Under the pieces are notes generated by a model that was given only the letters and a program-made list of their open reading frames with translations, made no database searches and had not been told where the DNA came from. A program made the position numbers and the translations under genes. Below are positions 23,991 to 39,880 of a stretch of DNA of 64,000 nt, piece by piece; position 1 is the first letter of the stretch; each line of letters opens with the position of its first letter. The stretch covers positions 12,711,194 to 12,775,193 of the forward strand of contig NC_135552.1 in assembly GCF_964340395.1 (NCBI RefSeq). Reading direction: 5' to 3'. This DNA comes from Glandiceps talaboti (Eukaryota; Hemichordata; Enteropneusta; Spengelidae).

Positions 23991-24277
23991 TACACATCTG
24001 TAGTGTTCGTATGTGTCTGTGCATATGTGTATGTGTTTCTCTGTCTTTGTCTAGGTGTTTGTGTGGATTGTGCTTTACGGTCGGTGATATGGTTGCACCT
24101 AATAAAAGTTTTTTTTTCCAGAGAGGTTTTACAATCAGGAACAGGCAAGCATGAAGATGTGACAAACACGGAAAATAAACAAAATGAATTAGGTTTAATG
24201 ACACTTTGCATAGCACGTTGGAACTAGGGGGTGTATATTGCATTTCGTGGTTAAATAAGAACCGTTTTATGACTTCT

Positions 24278-24304
24278 GTACATGTACATGTACATGTACA
24301 TGTA
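24278..24304. repeat. (TACATG)n palindromic hexamer array
   Basis: Four tandem copies of the self-complementary unit TACATG/ACATGT. Confidence 0.85.
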
Positions 24305-26378
24305 ATGGCGTGGGAACTTGAAAATTGGTTGTCAATATGAGCTATTATGTAAAATGGCTTTAAAAGTATTCTTATCAAATTATGTAATGTAATACGCTGC
24401 GTCGCTACTCATAATATGCTATACCAAATGTCAATTCATTTGTTTATTACTTTCCCTGTTCCTAACAAGTTCCGCTTCTTTATGCTTGCGTGTCATCAGT
24501 TGTAGCATAAACTCTGTGAAAAGAAGTGGTCTGAGACTTTGTCAAAGGTTTAATCACTATCACTGTTATCGCTAGGGTTCAACTCAAGGTCAACCAGCGC
24601 AAAATTATACTGTCATCATATCCTGCGTGATACTCGTGTTATTTCGAAGAGTGGAATAAATATTAATTGGCAATCGGAAGTAATTCTGCAAGCAAACATT
24701 CCATTAAAAATTTCCATTGCATAAATGGCAGCAAACCGGCTTACAATTATGCCATCGCGTAAAATCGCTGAATCTGTAATAATTTCATGAGAAGGTGGAA
24801 CCCCGGGAGTGGAACTCGACACGTGTATAAATGATCATTCATTTGGTGATGGATTATTAGTGTGTAATTAATTGCCGTTGGTGGCGCCTTCCTTATAAAA
24901 AAAATTGCGGTCCAAACAACCGACTTCAGACATCATGTATCGACGTTTTCTATTTATACATTTTAAAAAATGGTCAATTTATTTAAGGTAATTTATCCGA
25001 ATTACAGAATACCATCACAACCAAATACGAAGCCAGAGTCCGATGTTATTTTTCGAGCTACATATACATACAACCATATACCCTACACGAGGGTCTATGA
25101 TACAACTAACACGACGCAGTACCGTTACGTTAGAAGCACAGGAGTAGCTATTAAAACGGGGGCCGTTTCTGGTGTTCACTACAGCAATATATAGTTTACT
25201 GCGTTTCCAGGTACCTACGACGAGTGGTGGCGGAATGTCAGTCGTTTCGAAGGACAATTGTTCGCGGTAGCCCCAAAACTGCTTCAGATTCCATTCATTG
25301 AAATAGTTACATTGTCGAAAATAATAATCTTCCGGTAGAATGCGTCCTCCTGGAATCTTTATCTAAAGCATACGCAATGGGTTCCCCTTTGTCGTCCTGG
25401 ACATATTATTAGAACTAGTAGAATATCGTTCTATCAATGCCATAGTACACAGTAACCTAGCGTTTGATACACAAACACAGCATGTAAAATACCATTGACT
25501 TCAAAAGTACAGTCACGGGTCAAGGCAACATTCCTCATTTTTGTTCCAATCAAAAATCCAAATATCTTATTTAAACTTAAAGTTGAATGAAATTCAAATA
25601 AACCGGATTCAGTTGTTTTGGTTTGCAAATTAGGCCCACGCATATATAAAATCATTTTTTAAAAATATATTTAACAAATAAATTATTTTGTGTTCAATCA
25701 GCTAAAGCTATCTAAATACAAATTTGCAATCGAAGTAATTCCTACAAGAGACAAAAATTTACATTTATAAATATCTAACTAGAATTATAGTGTCGTGTTG
25801 GTTAAAAGTCGATGTCGCATTGACAACAAAACTGTTATTGTTTGCAGTGAGTCTTTATGAGTATTGTCAAAGCTAATACATTTCATTGTAAAAGTAGGCA
25901 TACATAGGCAAATCTCATACATGGTTTTGAACGCATTCATGTGTGTCACAACGACCCATCCAAAACAAGTACATTTATTTAAATAAAAAATTAGACTTTT
26001 GAGGTATGGTCACCGGCCTCGGGATATTCATAAAAGTACGCAATAGTACCATGCAATAGGAAACGAAAAATCAATGTCATAATTACCAATGTACAGAATG
26101 ATTAAAGTACTTGATTAAAAAAGAAACAAAAGTTATCGATTCTGCTTTTACTTGGAGTGCCTTCAATGGGTTATAATAAACGAGTGTGGAATATCTACAC
26201 AACAAACTAAAAGAACGAACAAATTAAAAGAGTAATTTCTTTGCGATGCACGAATCTGGGACTAACCACACTTAATCATAGTCTAAACTTGAATATACGT
26301 ATTTTCAAACTCTCAAATATGAACAACAGATTTATTATCGTTTCGTGGGTACGAATCGGAGTCTAAAAACATTCGTTT

Positions 26379-26616
<238 letters not shown>

Positions 26617-27521
26617 AAAAGCGATAATAAACGAACCAATCGACTGATGACTCAGGTATATGGTAGACTTGAATTTCGGTTCAGACACACTTTCCTTATA
26701 TCTTTACACTCAGACTTCATGCCTGTCACTAACAAGTTGTTTGTTTAACAACTTAAACAGAAATACGTGAAGTATGTCGCCAAAAAGTACTCGAATTGCG
26801 CCTTTTCTTGGCAATCTGCTTTAGACGTGACAATAACGAAGTATTTCGTTAAATATTTATTTACGTCGAAATGTTTGTTTGTTGATTTGTTTGCTCTATA
26901 ATACATTTGCTAGCCACTTGAAGCAATCTAATATATACAATGTGTAATTGTCCCAGGTTAAAATACTACGTGCCGTTGTCCAGAGACCGACACGTGTTTC
27001 AGAGTTTGCTCCAGTAACGAGACCGATATTTCCATGTAGGTAACTATAATAAATAGCTTGACACTCTGTTCCAGTTTGAGTGTACTCCGTGACTAGTACG
27101 AGTGTGACCTTCTACACACTTGAATTTCGATATTAAAACTGTTATAAGAGTGAACAAGCCTGTTGGTTCTTGCGAGACTCTTGGTCGCATATTTCTACCA
27201 GTGATCCAGTGTTAGCCACCAATTGCACGTGGTTTGATGCTAGTGCTGGCAAAGGTGACTCGTCGATCTATTTCTGACCATAAGATTGTATGAATAAATG
27301 TCAGTCAGAATGATTAAAAATATAGTGAAGAGAAAAACCTATCAGACGTCTTCTTTCAGGTTTAAAAAGTATAGTTTATACATACATTGTAATAGCGCAC
27401 GTAGATTTGCATGACTTTTGTACATATCTCAACGACCAAGTTTGTTGGAAGAAAATGAACGTTATTCAATCGCTATACAAAGCTACCACTGTACTTCATT
27501 ATTAATCAATTTTTTTGTTAT

Positions 27522-27534
27522 TGTGTGTGTGTGT

Positions 27535-27603
<69 letters not shown>

Positions 27604-27618
27604 CCTCCCTCTCTCTCG
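27522..27618. repeat. (GT)n-(CT)n compound microsatellite
   Basis: GT array of about 16 bp running directly into about 60 bp of CT, then CCCT variants. Confidence 0.95.
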
Positions 27619-27743
27619 TCTGTATGTCTCTCTATACATACATTTTTGTAGTGACCATATATGTATCGCAATCGACAATTCATGGATATGTATACTGCAT
27701 ATAGTTTCTGCTGTAATATTATATGTATAATATATCTAATATA

Positions 27744-27963
<220 letters not shown>

Positions 27964-30900
27964 TTGTCGATCTTGATACGTTCAAGATATGGTAACTACA
28001 GAAATGTCCTGATATATGTATCCGACACCAAACCTGACCTGACATACGACCTGGCCTAGAGAGTCTTATATCCATTTCTAGAACAGTTATTACAGTAGTA
28101 ATGTTATGGCTGTTACGTCATTGATTTAGTAGGTTTGTTATAGAGATTGGACTCTGATGAAACAAATGAACATCTGCAAAATGTGACCACGGTGATAAAC
28201 ACGCGACCAATCTAGTATAAATGCAATAGCGAATTGACCGATATTAGAAAGGGTGGACCGAATTTTATATTGAGTGTTTCATTTTATGGCTGCCACGTTT
28301 GTTACAACAAAATAACATTGCTGAAACCACACAATGGCGTTACTTCAAACGTTGACTATATAACCATAGCGACGCGTTTTGGGATTATACTGAGAAAAGG
28401 GGGTTATAGCTCGTCACGGTTGCAGGCATGGTGATTATAGGACGATGAGGATACTTAGAAAACCATTTTAACTTGTCGATCCAACCTCTGTAGTTTACTG
28501 TTACCTTGGGGGCATAATAGTCAAAACACAAAAACTTCTTGTGGTTAAAAGATTACACTCTCTGCCATATTCATGACATATCGGGGTTGATGTCTTCAAA
28601 CTGTAGAGGGTGTGTGATTTATAGACGCAGGTGTTTACAACACTCTGTCAACTTTGTACTGTTTTGTAAAGCATGCTGTGGTGATCAGGATCGCCGCTTC
28701 AATTAGGTATACATTTCGTGAATGAATACAGCGCGCCGTAAGTTAGCATAACTTTATGTTCAAATCCATTCTTGATTTTGACTTCCCTGTTATGTGGCTG
28801 AACATCTGCTAGCTAAAATTTTTGATCAAAATGATCGATACGCACGTGTTTTACCCATTGTAGGACACATACCAAAAATAATCAGGAAAAACTCGCACCA
28901 CTTCACCACTTCAAGTCAAGTCTGTATATAGTACTTCCTAAGCTAAGCCTTATTTTTTCGAACCTTACGCACGACAAATGTGCAAAAATATATATTTGAC
29001 GATCATCAAGATGCAACTAAAACTTACGTGATAGTGGTCCATATAATCCGCCATCTTGGACGTACGTCGGGATAGATCGATTTACACGTCACTGTTTCGG
29101 TTGGACTACAGCAAACAGGTGTTCAACTGGTCAAGGACGTTTTTGCAATACTAAAAGAAATAACCAACGATCTAGATTAGGTAAAACTGTACTTCTTAAC
29201 CTTTTAAAGACACAATTGCGCCAGTTTTACACTCAATAAATATAACTGATTGTACCATCCTAGCACCAAATGGAGCGAAATTCTCTTAGGGAATAAGTTA
29301 CACAATAGCTATTGTTAAGAAAATCGTTGATAAATTACTTTTATAAACATAGGGTGACAATAGAGAAAATTAAATCGGAAATTCAAACGTATGGTAAAAT
29401 GCTTTCTATGAAACGCTTTCTGTTTTGCCACAGAGTACTTAATTAAGTTTTTACGGTAAAGTTGAATGTCGGCCTGTTCATTCGTACATGTCTGTACATT
29501 TTCATTAAAATTCCAAGATTGTAATACGTTGTGTTAATGACAGTAAAAGACCTTACTCGTTTTGGTGATATTTACGACCTGTCTGTCTTTAAACTTCGTT
29601 GTAAAATAGTTCATAAAAGTGTCAATTGTTGCGGGCGAATATACACAAGGTAGTTTATCTACCAGGTGGTCATTTGATGCACGACTATGACCTACTTCAG
29701 AAGTCAACAGAAATAACGAAAATCTGACAGGGTGGTCACGCCGAATGGTGGATATGTTTTCTGAAATACCATTTCTACGAGTCGATAAAAAGAAGCAACT
29801 ATACTCAGGAATGACCCTATTAACCCTAAGTCATTTCACTGACGGAATTACATGGAAACGTATCGTGTAATGGTCATGTGCCAGTGGCCGTGGGTACAAG
29901 AAGCATTTCCTTTTCCTAGGCGGTCAAAACAAAGTCACTCCGCGATGTTTAATTCATATTCATTTATTCGAACGTTTCTCTTAACCCTTCTGTCTTTTTC
30001 ATCTTACACAAGTTCACATACAAAGTTAAAGTTCCTTCAAAAGTTAATTGGATATTGAAGAATAAGAATTCGATATATAGTTACCTGCATATGCTAACGA
30101 CCAAAGCACTGGTAAAATTCCATTATAACTTTACACACTAAACACAGATACAAAAATAACCAACAACAAACCAAACTGCCCAACAAATCGATACTTGCAC
30201 TTTTCAATACTGTAAGATTACCATATCAATGGAATTCTACCCAACGATCCATTGTACGACACTGGTTGTTTTACCTAATATATTGTGCTGGTTTAAAAGC
30301 TGTTGGCTTTTACATAGAGATCGTCTCACCCCAAGAGTACATATTGACAGATATCAATTCCATGACCCTAAAGTATCTACATTCAGGATGGAGTAGAACT
30401 AATTAGGCTTGGTTGAGTCACGGTGATCAGTCTGGGACCCCATCTTGTGGTTGCTGGGGGCTTTTCGTTTACTATTTACATCCAAAACACTTATTTATCT
30501 TAGATACATTGTCGATGTATGTATTCATCAATACTACCACGTACAATGTGTTTGCAAACACGGGCCTCGCTTACACAGCGATTACAAAGACATTATGGTA
30601 ACACCGTGATACGATACTGCTGTAGACTGAAAGGAAACATAAATAAATAAAACAGTGGTCGCTGAACAAAAATCAAACCCACCCTATTGTTCGTTAAGGT
30701 TACAATAGAAGACAATATTAGTACATTGGTATGAAAACTGTTAGCATTGTAATTCCGTGTGAATTGATTTTCAAAAAAGAAGAAAAATGGCCTCAGGAAT
30801 ATAAACAGATGATTGTATTACTTTGAAAATAGAGAGTGAGGTGGGATATATACCCGTCCATGCCGAACTCTTAAGTAAACATATGTACACAGTACACGAT

Positions 30901-33900
30901 ACTGCTAATATGGTATAGATTTTGTTAAAGTTTGAAGTATGATGGGGTTAAGGGTCACGACAGGTCCGATATTTTAACTTGAATACTTGGCCCAAATTCG
31001 TATGTCAAGGATTTGCCTGGCGCAGAACATTTTTTGTAACATGTAATGGTCCAGGTATGAAATAATCAACCGGAGCGTTTTGATTGCATTGTTACAGTTA
31101 AGGGTGCACATAAGTGCTGTTATAGGTCAAAGCGGAAATGTATGATAATTTGGTGCTGTATAAAATGGCCGTAGAGACCACAATATTCATCTTGCGAATA
31201 AGATCATAAATTAATGAAATAATTCACCAGTAGCCACGCCAAATTTTCAAATCATATATCCCGATTTTCGAACAACAATTTCCAGACGATTTGCTTACCT
31301 GAAACCAACTGTATTTTGAGTCCTGGCGAACTTACGTAATCCAGTTTAATAGACACCCCTAATTACATGTACACTTTATAATGTATACTTGTTTTGTGAT
31401 TTGTTGGCGTGACGATAAACAAATTTACAAACTCAGCAGTCTCTCTATCTTGTAAATCCATATTATGGTCAGGAGTATCCTGCCACGATACACACAGAGT
31501 TTATCAATTCACCTGTCACACTGTTCGACGTACTCTATTTGTTCAGAACTTCAACTTCAATGTCATTTGTCGACAGTGAAGTCGTCAAAGTTGTTGACGT
31601 AAAATGATTCGTAAAATTTTTGGATTTTCACGTTGTTTTCATCTCGACCATACATTTTGTATAAACATGGTTGATTTCTATGGTAACGGGTACACCTGAT
31701 ACTTTATCTCCAAGAATACCCCCGTCTCCAAGATCAGTGCTACTATAATAGCACTCGTTACCATAATACTGAGGCTGTATACGAACAAAAGAATTGCTCT
31801 GTTGCCCAACAGCATGACCAGATACGGTCAGCTAAGGATGCCCTGAGGTAACGAGACAGTGTGTACAGTCATTAAATAACCCGTTCCTAAATCAGCTAAA
31901 TCCTATTGCAATGTATTTCACATACAAAAGCAAATTTACCTTTGATAGTATCACGAACGATATGTGCATGTCACACTATGCACTAGAGTAGAAAAAAACA
32001 CCTGTTGAATGCATACTACGCCTACTATCTATAACCTGTAGTCGAATGGCCATGTACTCACTAAGAGCGACATGTACATGCATTGAAAAAAAAGCTATAT
32101 CATGATCAGTTATCTCATTTTAGACTCAACGTTGAACTTTACGTCAACCAAAGATATTATCTATACTGGTAATTCAAAACTGAACAAAATGAATATGGAC
32201 GAACGTCGTGTATTCGTAGTACCCATGGTAGATGTAAACTCTCTTCAGTAGAAAATGGCGTTTACTTTGAATACGCCTTCTATTTGGTTAGATATCCTCG
32301 GGCTATAAATTGTAATGTCCCATACTTTGTAGTCTATGAGACTTTTCTTTGTGGAAAGAAAAACTCCCACAAAAGGAGGTTGTACCTACCTTCAACGCCT
32401 CAGCTCAAAAGAAGTCTTTCACCATGTATTTTCCGATCAACTGTCAGTCGACTGTATCTTTCGAAATCAGATATGTATAGTCCGACAGTCAAATTCGTAG
32501 ATAACTCCTCAAGTAGGGATGGGGTGTTCTTGTACGTCAGTACCCACACAAACTTTCTAGAATCTCTGAAACATTTATAGTTTCCTGTGTCCCGATTGAA
32601 AAACTTCTTGGTGACGCATCTCTTATAGTTTTACTTAGCTCACTCCCTCTCTCTCTTCGAGTCACGGTCTGTTTCTGAAGTCTACGTCACCAAATTATAT
32701 CTCTTTTGAATAGTCTGCCGATATCAAAAGCGGGAAGGGTTGGGAACAACTCCAACTGTGGCACAACAACAGGTCTTTTTATAACCTTAAAAGCCCTTCT
32801 TTTGAGAGGTATAGCCGCTACAGTGAAGATTTATAAGAAGTATATGCACGCCTTGTCAGTGTTTGTCATTGACTGCAGACTTTACAGACAGGTCTTTGAG
32901 TACTTTATCAGTGTACAATTACAGTTATGTGCTGTTGTTGGCCGTATCGATTGGGTTCATCTCTTGTATTCAAATTATCTAGAATTACCGTCAAGTGCCA
33001 AAAAGCTGTCGTTATACCCTAGCCATTGATGTATACTTTGAGATGACCTGACCGGGTCGTGGTGTCCATCACCCGAATACTAAATCTGCACCGGGCCTGT
33101 TATTGGCCATTTGCCTTTGCATTTCACAACTTTCGATGTATTACAGTTATCAACTGCAACTTTCTGACCACTTTTGGGTCACAAGAGTGGCCCATTTTCA
33201 TAAAGTCTTCATGCTCGAATTTATAAATAATGTATTAAATGGGGAATAATGTACACGTACATGTTACAAATTCAATATGACTTCTGGTATGGGTCTGTTG
33301 TGGGTTGATTGTTCAGTGGAGCATGTTGAAAGGGGTGAATAAAACGTTTAACAGTAAATCTTCGTCGCGTCTCGAACATTGCATGACTTGAATGTTTTAT
33401 TAACACGTATATGCATGTATAATACGACTGAAATCAATCCAAAATGCAAATCACGTATAAACATGCGGTCAAATAGCCACAAGTTATCGTGAAAGTGATT
33501 ATACCTCTTTACCCCCGGCCACCCCCAAACCCGTCCCCTGACCCCTTCAAACTTGCTTTAACTGATAAAAAGTGAAAGACATTGATAAAAAAAATAAGAT
33601 TTCATCGTACGCTCCACCATGAATACTTTCAGGAATCTTTGAGTTTCAAGCATTTGAACTGTTTTGCCCGAAAGGGAGTGTGCTTGTACCGAGTTATTAC
33701 CACTGACGTTAAGATTCTCGCTAATGGTCGGCGTTATCATAAAGTCCATCTGCGAGGTTGAAAGCGGGGAAAGCCAAACTCGACGTTCTAGTATTGTATT
33801 ATCCAAGCTATCTAGATGGACATTGTGTTCAAAGACACGTTACATTCACTGAATGTTTTCGTGAGTAGAATCGTCTCCAACTTATTCTTAAAAAATTCCA

Positions 33901-36588
33901 AGCTTGTAAATTTTCTTTTCTTTTAAGTAGAAGGGAGAGAATTCGAAAGCTTGTTGTTTGTCGAACGGGGGATATATAGTTCAAGTCGGTGTATAACTGC
34001 TTGAACGTAGACTACAGTTATTGAATTTTGACTCACATTTCAAATATATCGAAATTTCTATATGTATCTCGCTGAATAACAAATGTACTATCATTAAGGC
34101 TGGAAATCAGATAATGAAGTAGTCATCACCAACGGCACAGAAAAAAGGGGGAATCCTGACAAAACATACTTTTACAACGATTGGGCGTACTGGGTGGATC
34201 TAAATTTGTGTTCATCTTGATTTGATAGCGATCATTGTGTGTACGTATATATACGTTTTTTTTACATCACGTGTTCGAACTAAGGTGCACTAATTCACTT
34301 ATGACAAAATAACAATCTAATAAGGGCAGTGCACTGCAAACACGTCCTCCACTTGACCTTGGTATACCGTGAGTATTACAATGAAATCCATGTAACCTGA
34401 AACATCATAGTCTGACTGTATCGACAAATATCTACCACATTTACATTTCATCTTCTGGTCCGAAAAACATCTTAACTTTTCATTTTCTGGTTTGATAAAC
34501 AACTGACTACGATTACTAGATTTAGTTTGTGTGAAATCACCTTTAGCTTACCGAATCGAGGCCAAAAGTGCAACACTTGATGCTAATATATAGTAATGGT
34601 ATCAGGTAAAGAAAATATTGTTAATTTGTTCGTATTGCTAGACAACCTTCTGTTTCAGATAACATGAGCTGTATTGTAGCATTCGACGATCATGGTGTTT
34701 ACTGTTTACATCAAGTAAAAGCTATGTATAAAATATATGACTGTCCCATTTCAACGAAGTGTATGTGTGTGTGAGCATTGGTTCACACCTTTCCTTCTAT
34801 GGTGTTTACACTTATAGAATCAGATCACTTTTGGGACTTCATCGGTTCGTCCATACAACCCTGTGGGAAACAATATTCACCAATAAATCGACGGTCATAA
34901 ACTAGAGACGTAAAACACGCCATAAGGTGTCTCAATAATGAAACAATTTGTTCAGAAAGACACAAACAAAAACACACACATGTATAGGATATTTGAAATG
35001 ATAGAAACAAGACGATTTATTGACAAAGGAGGTCGTCTCTTCATTTCTATAATAGCCTCAAGGCAAGGCTTCTTCACAGATATAGTGAAAAGATTTTATA
35101 GACTATTATCAAAACTTCAGATAAAAAGCACATTTTGGTTTTGGTTTTCATTATTCTGCCTGCGACGAAACTGCTCTATTTAAGATTTGGGATAATGGTA
35201 CAATACCACAATAGACTACAATGGGTAAGGAAAATAAAGTCGGTCGAGAAACGTGCTCTGCATGACTATTAAATGTATTACTTTACTTCATACAAAACGA
35301 AAAAGTCACCATTTTTGTTGTTGCTGTTGGTTGTTTTTTTTCTGCTTAAAGAATCAAAGACAAGACTATTTTTTTTACTGGGCATGTTTGTGTCCATACA
35401 GTGAATCCAAAATGTTTTTTTTTCTTTATTGGAATGCACAATCTTGTCAGTCCCCTTTAAGCCCACTGCACCAGCTTGTCGTATTCATTTGACCAAACTT
35501 GTTCTGTATTTAAAAAAACAAAACAAACTTTTTTGACACAACTCGGTTTAAGTTAGACTGTAATCATAGGAGCAATTACGAATAATGTCATAGAGTTTAT
35601 GTTTATTATAAAAACAACAACACACATTTAGAAAAAAAAAGCATAGAAATGGCGGCAACGTCGTCTTTCGTCAGCATCATTTGACCAACATTATTCGTTT
35701 TGTCACATTTTGTCACTCATAAGTTTTATTTTAGACCCGAGGAACATTTCTGAACATAGAGTTGTTTTTTATCTTAAAATGCATGACTGTATTTAGTTGT
35801 TTTTTTTAAATGCGGTAACGCCGTTGCATACAAGTTCCCGGCGAATGGGGTTACCCACTCAACATGTTCAATTGGATCGGATGAACTCAATCCGTGCATT
35901 CTCTGAACCATTACATGTACAGTTAGAATACCCGACTGAGACGAAAACACATTAAATGAATTGAAATTAAACGTCCAGGAGAATAAGTCTTTTTTTTGTG
36001 TGTGTCACGACCTTTTGGTATTTATTTTCCCCATTTATCTGTTAGTCATGCAAAACAACAGTCTCCATAGAGCACCAAGCGGCGATGCAATGATGCATGA
36101 CAGATGCAATCTGTCGTTGACTTCTGGGTCGTATCAGTGTCGAGGAGAGTTGAATTCAAGACGTTGGCCTATCTACGAATTGGCAAGGACGATTCCACAT
36201 TTTACATTGAAATTGAATCGGTAATGTACATTGAAATCTACATAACTTTGAGATATACATACGCTGTGGAAAGTTTCCATCGATCTGCTTATCAGAGTTT
36301 GACTTTTGAAAGTAGATAACGATTCTTCGCCTATATCTTGCATTATATTATAGCATTACCAATTCCCGTGAATTTTGTGACGTCATCGCTGTACATTATT
36401 ACTGATAATGTACTCCGTTATTGGGCATCGCGGCCCCGGAACGAGCATAACAATACAAGCTTGTTTGTTCTGTTTCTTCATACGACGAGGTATTTTTTCG
36501 AAATGTACGTTGTTACTTATTATTGTCATTCCCACTGTTTAAAAATACAACGCATTCATGAAACAAATTTGTGTACAGCAGTTCATTG

Positions 36589-36590
<2 letters not shown>

Positions 36591-36672
<82 letters not shown>
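36591..36672. repeat. (GT)n microsatellite, 82 bp
   Basis: Uninterrupted GT dinucleotides, ending in GTACGTGTGT. Confidence 0.97.
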
Positions 36673-36675
<3 letters not shown>

Positions 36676-36808
36676 TGTGTCGCTATGATTAGTATTCAGC
36701 TTCTGGGCCGAACATGGCAGACGATGTTCAGCGCTGTGTATATTATACGTTGTTTTGCGTTTCTCGGTCTATAAATTCACTGGAATTGGCAAAACTATAA
36801 AATAATAA

Positions 36809-36952
36809 CAATAATGTACGCCCTCCCAGTCCATAATGGACTCAAGCAAACTTTGCACTCCATGATGGGCTCGGCTGCCGCTGTCGCCTCGCCCATTATG
36901 TCGTTCAAAGTTTGCTTTCGTCCATTATGGGCTGGGAGGGCGTACATTATTG
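36809..36952. mobile_element. 144-bp foldback (MITE-like) element
   Basis: Left terminus CAATAATGTACGCCCTCCCA pairs perfectly with right terminus TGGGAGGGCGTACATTATTG. Inner arms pair again (GTCCATAATGGA / TCCATTATGGGC; CAAACTTTGCA / AAAGTTTGC). The GC-rich centre differs from the AT-rich surroundings. No coding capacity. No unambiguous target-site duplication. Confidence 0.7.
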
Positions 36953-37594
36953 TTTAATTAACGAATTAGAATTTACACATACATTTTTCAAAGGGGCACA
37001 GTTTGTGATTGTATGGGTTTTGGTAATTTTTTTTCCAAACAAATGTTCATAGGTATTTCAACTAATAAAGCAATACTAGTATATGGATCTAGGTAAATTT
37101 TTTTAAAGGTTGATATATGTATATAATGACGACTTCAATAACAGTGCTGATTCTGTCAGCTATCGTAGGTGTAAAACTGGGCGTCTAGTGCAGCAAGACG
37201 CCACAAAAGATGTTATGGAAGTTGGGGTTGTTTACGTATTACATTATCCAGTGTATTATTCTCTCTGCTAATGATTGAGCAATATTAAAATGGTCTGCCT
37301 GGTCTGTGATTCTGACCCTTCTCATCCATACCAAGAAACGGGTGTGGTAGAAAAGATAGAAGCTAATACAATGCTATCTTCACCTTTGATTGTACTTACT
37401 CAAGCGTGCGTTTATTCTTCGTGGAATGTTTACAGATTGCGGTACTTCGTTTGGTATCTTGTCATCTGTGAATATATATGTCGAAGGAACATATCTTTTT
37501 TTCTTATTTTATGTACTCACGTTACCTGTTTTCTTCCGTCAAAACTCTCTTCCGAAAATGAAGACAATCACCGCTGTTGCTGGAAGTGGTGGGT

Positions 37595-37715
37595 CGGATT
37601 GGAACGATGGGTGGGTGGTGGATGAATGGATGGACGGACGGACGGGCGGGTGAATAGGTGGATGGATATATGGATGGATAGGTGGTTGGGTGGGTAGATG
37701 GATGGTTGAGTGGAT
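37595..37715. repeat. Degenerate (GGAT/GGTG)n minisatellite
   Basis: About 120 bp of purine-rich tetramer variants (GGAT, GGTG, GGAC, GGGC). Confidence 0.85.
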
Positions 37716-39857
37716 GAACATATTGTTAGATCGGTAGGTAACACACCTACAACATTTTACAAGTATGTTGACTACTTCTTCCAATGTTCATAGTTTTATG
37801 TCAATGTCAATGTTGACTGCCCCCCCCCCTCCCCGCTTCACTTGGCAACTTGTAAGAGAAATGCACTCTGGGTAACTGGTCTTTGCATTCAATAGCTATA
37901 TAGGTTCACAACTTCGTGTCGATGTACGACTTGGATGGGTCGACGCGTCCCTGACATGGTATCTCGATCTTATGACCGGCCCATGACACCACACTGCAGA
38001 CTGCTTCTAATTAAGGGGATTTGTCCAGTACTTTATAAAAGAAAAAAATAAACGCTTCTCTGATGAATAACAACTGCATTCTTTGCTAAGACCTTTTGCA
38101 TGATAAAGTATGGTCACATAAGCCTCAACATTTAGACATATACATTTACTATTATTTCTATTCAGCAGTACTGTAGTGGGAAGGTGGACAACAATGGTGC
38201 CGTTATGCTATACCTTGTTATGGCTAAATCACCATCGTACCCTGACCAACTTAATACGTATACCTACTGTCGTGCTTCCAATGTGAGAGTTTAAAGACCC
38301 TGAAAAACGAGCATTAAGTCTTTAAAAAAAATGTTTAATTTAGTCTTATCAATTTCGACGAGATTCAAATGAAAGATTACTTAAAGAGAGATTTAATTTT
38401 TCTGAATGTCTTCTTTAGTGAAAACATGATGGTCGAGCATTTGCCAATCTTAGGGAGTTAACATGTCACTCCCTATCCCATCCGCCCCATAGTTGAATGA
38501 GTTTCTCTTTCCGGACTATATATATAGCATCGAAACCGATTACACCAACATCTAATGTGATTTATATACTAGTAATTCAGGCCTTCTGCTGAGAAGTGCG
38601 CCCTCTGTCTATGTCGACCCTATAAAGATAAGCCAGTCAACATTTTCTTTCAGGTTTCGTGATTCCAATTGTAATTTCAGATCAACTAAATTTTCATTAA
38701 GGGTCGTAGCTACCTTGGTATGTACGAATATAATGTGAACGTTTGTTTCAGCGCTGTATGGGTTCCCCGTTGTATATGTATGTACCATGTACCAGCCTAT
38801 CACAACGTGGACATTGAATGACAACCTAGTGAGGTGATTTGGTTAACCCGTTTTCATTCTATAGATAAATAGTTGTATGTCGGTGAAATATAAAAAGTCG
38901 ATGACGTGCAACATACAGAATAGATGGATGTATGTCTTGACTCAACGCGCTATTAATATTGATGTTTTGAACATGCAATACCGCATTTGTCATGATACGT
39001 TGAGGGCGCTGTTGTCAAAAGCGGCAAAGAACTTGCTGTTATGTTAGTATCCACAGGTGTCACCCGAGCTCTGTTACACGTACATGTTCACGGATTCCTA
39101 CTACTTACTGCATTCCTGAATGGGCAATTTTATTTTTTAAAAACAACTTGACAATCAATTTACACGACAATCATTCCTTGCTGGTTTAGAAACATCTTTT
39201 TATTCCTTGTATTTTTTTTTTTTTAAAGAAAGCGTTACAGAGTGTAAATGTCATGTTAGTCTTTATTTTAAAGTATGTCTTTGGTGATATAATCTATAAT
39301 AGCTAGTATACTTTTAAGTTTAAAAATATAGACACGTACGAGTTGTGTCATTTCGACTAATGAACGTATACATGCACCGAGGTAAAAACATTTGTCACTC
39401 TTGTACATACATGTAGATCATAAGTCTTGTGACAAGACACTGGATCTAGTATACGCCTTAATTGGTGGTTGCTGAATAAAGCTGAAAGGTGACGACTGTA
39501 CCTCTGTCTGGGCACATGTATATGAGTACCTCTTTCAGTAATGAGTTTGTCAGTGGCGACCTTCGGTCACTTTTAGAGTAAGCAGAAAAGCCCGAGGGGT
39601 CTAGTAGCTAGACTAATAAATTAATATTTATATAATATACAGTTTAAATTAATCTAATTATAGTGGAATCCAGATATCTGAATTTTAAACTTCAGCAGTA
39701 TTTTTATTCCACCTTACAAGTTTGTCTCACTCGACGCTCAACATTTCATGTACAAATACATTAATTTTGTACTGCGAAACTGTTGATACAGCCATATAAA
39801 CACCGATAAAGTGTCGATTGCTTGAAACATATCCTATATTCTAATTATTACACATGT

Positions 39858-39880
39858 AACTATCCCTTAAAGGGATAGTT
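39858..39880. repeat. Perfect short palindrome
   Basis: AACTATCCCT, TAA, AGGGATAGTT. Ten-base perfect arms with a 3-nt centre. Could be a binding site or a remnant. No context to decide. Confidence 0.6.

Noticed and set aside
24616-24822. Frame starting MSSSTPGV, considered as gene A exon 1 because gene B starts MSSRTST
   Set aside because: The first codon is GTG, not ATG. A stop lies just upstream, and the only donor-like GTAAGC is not supported by similarity beyond the first residues.
33558-33806. 82-codon minus-strand frame with varied amino-acid composition
   Set aside because: Looks mildly protein-like, but no acceptor or donor joins it to another exon and no family is recognised. Kept only as a note.
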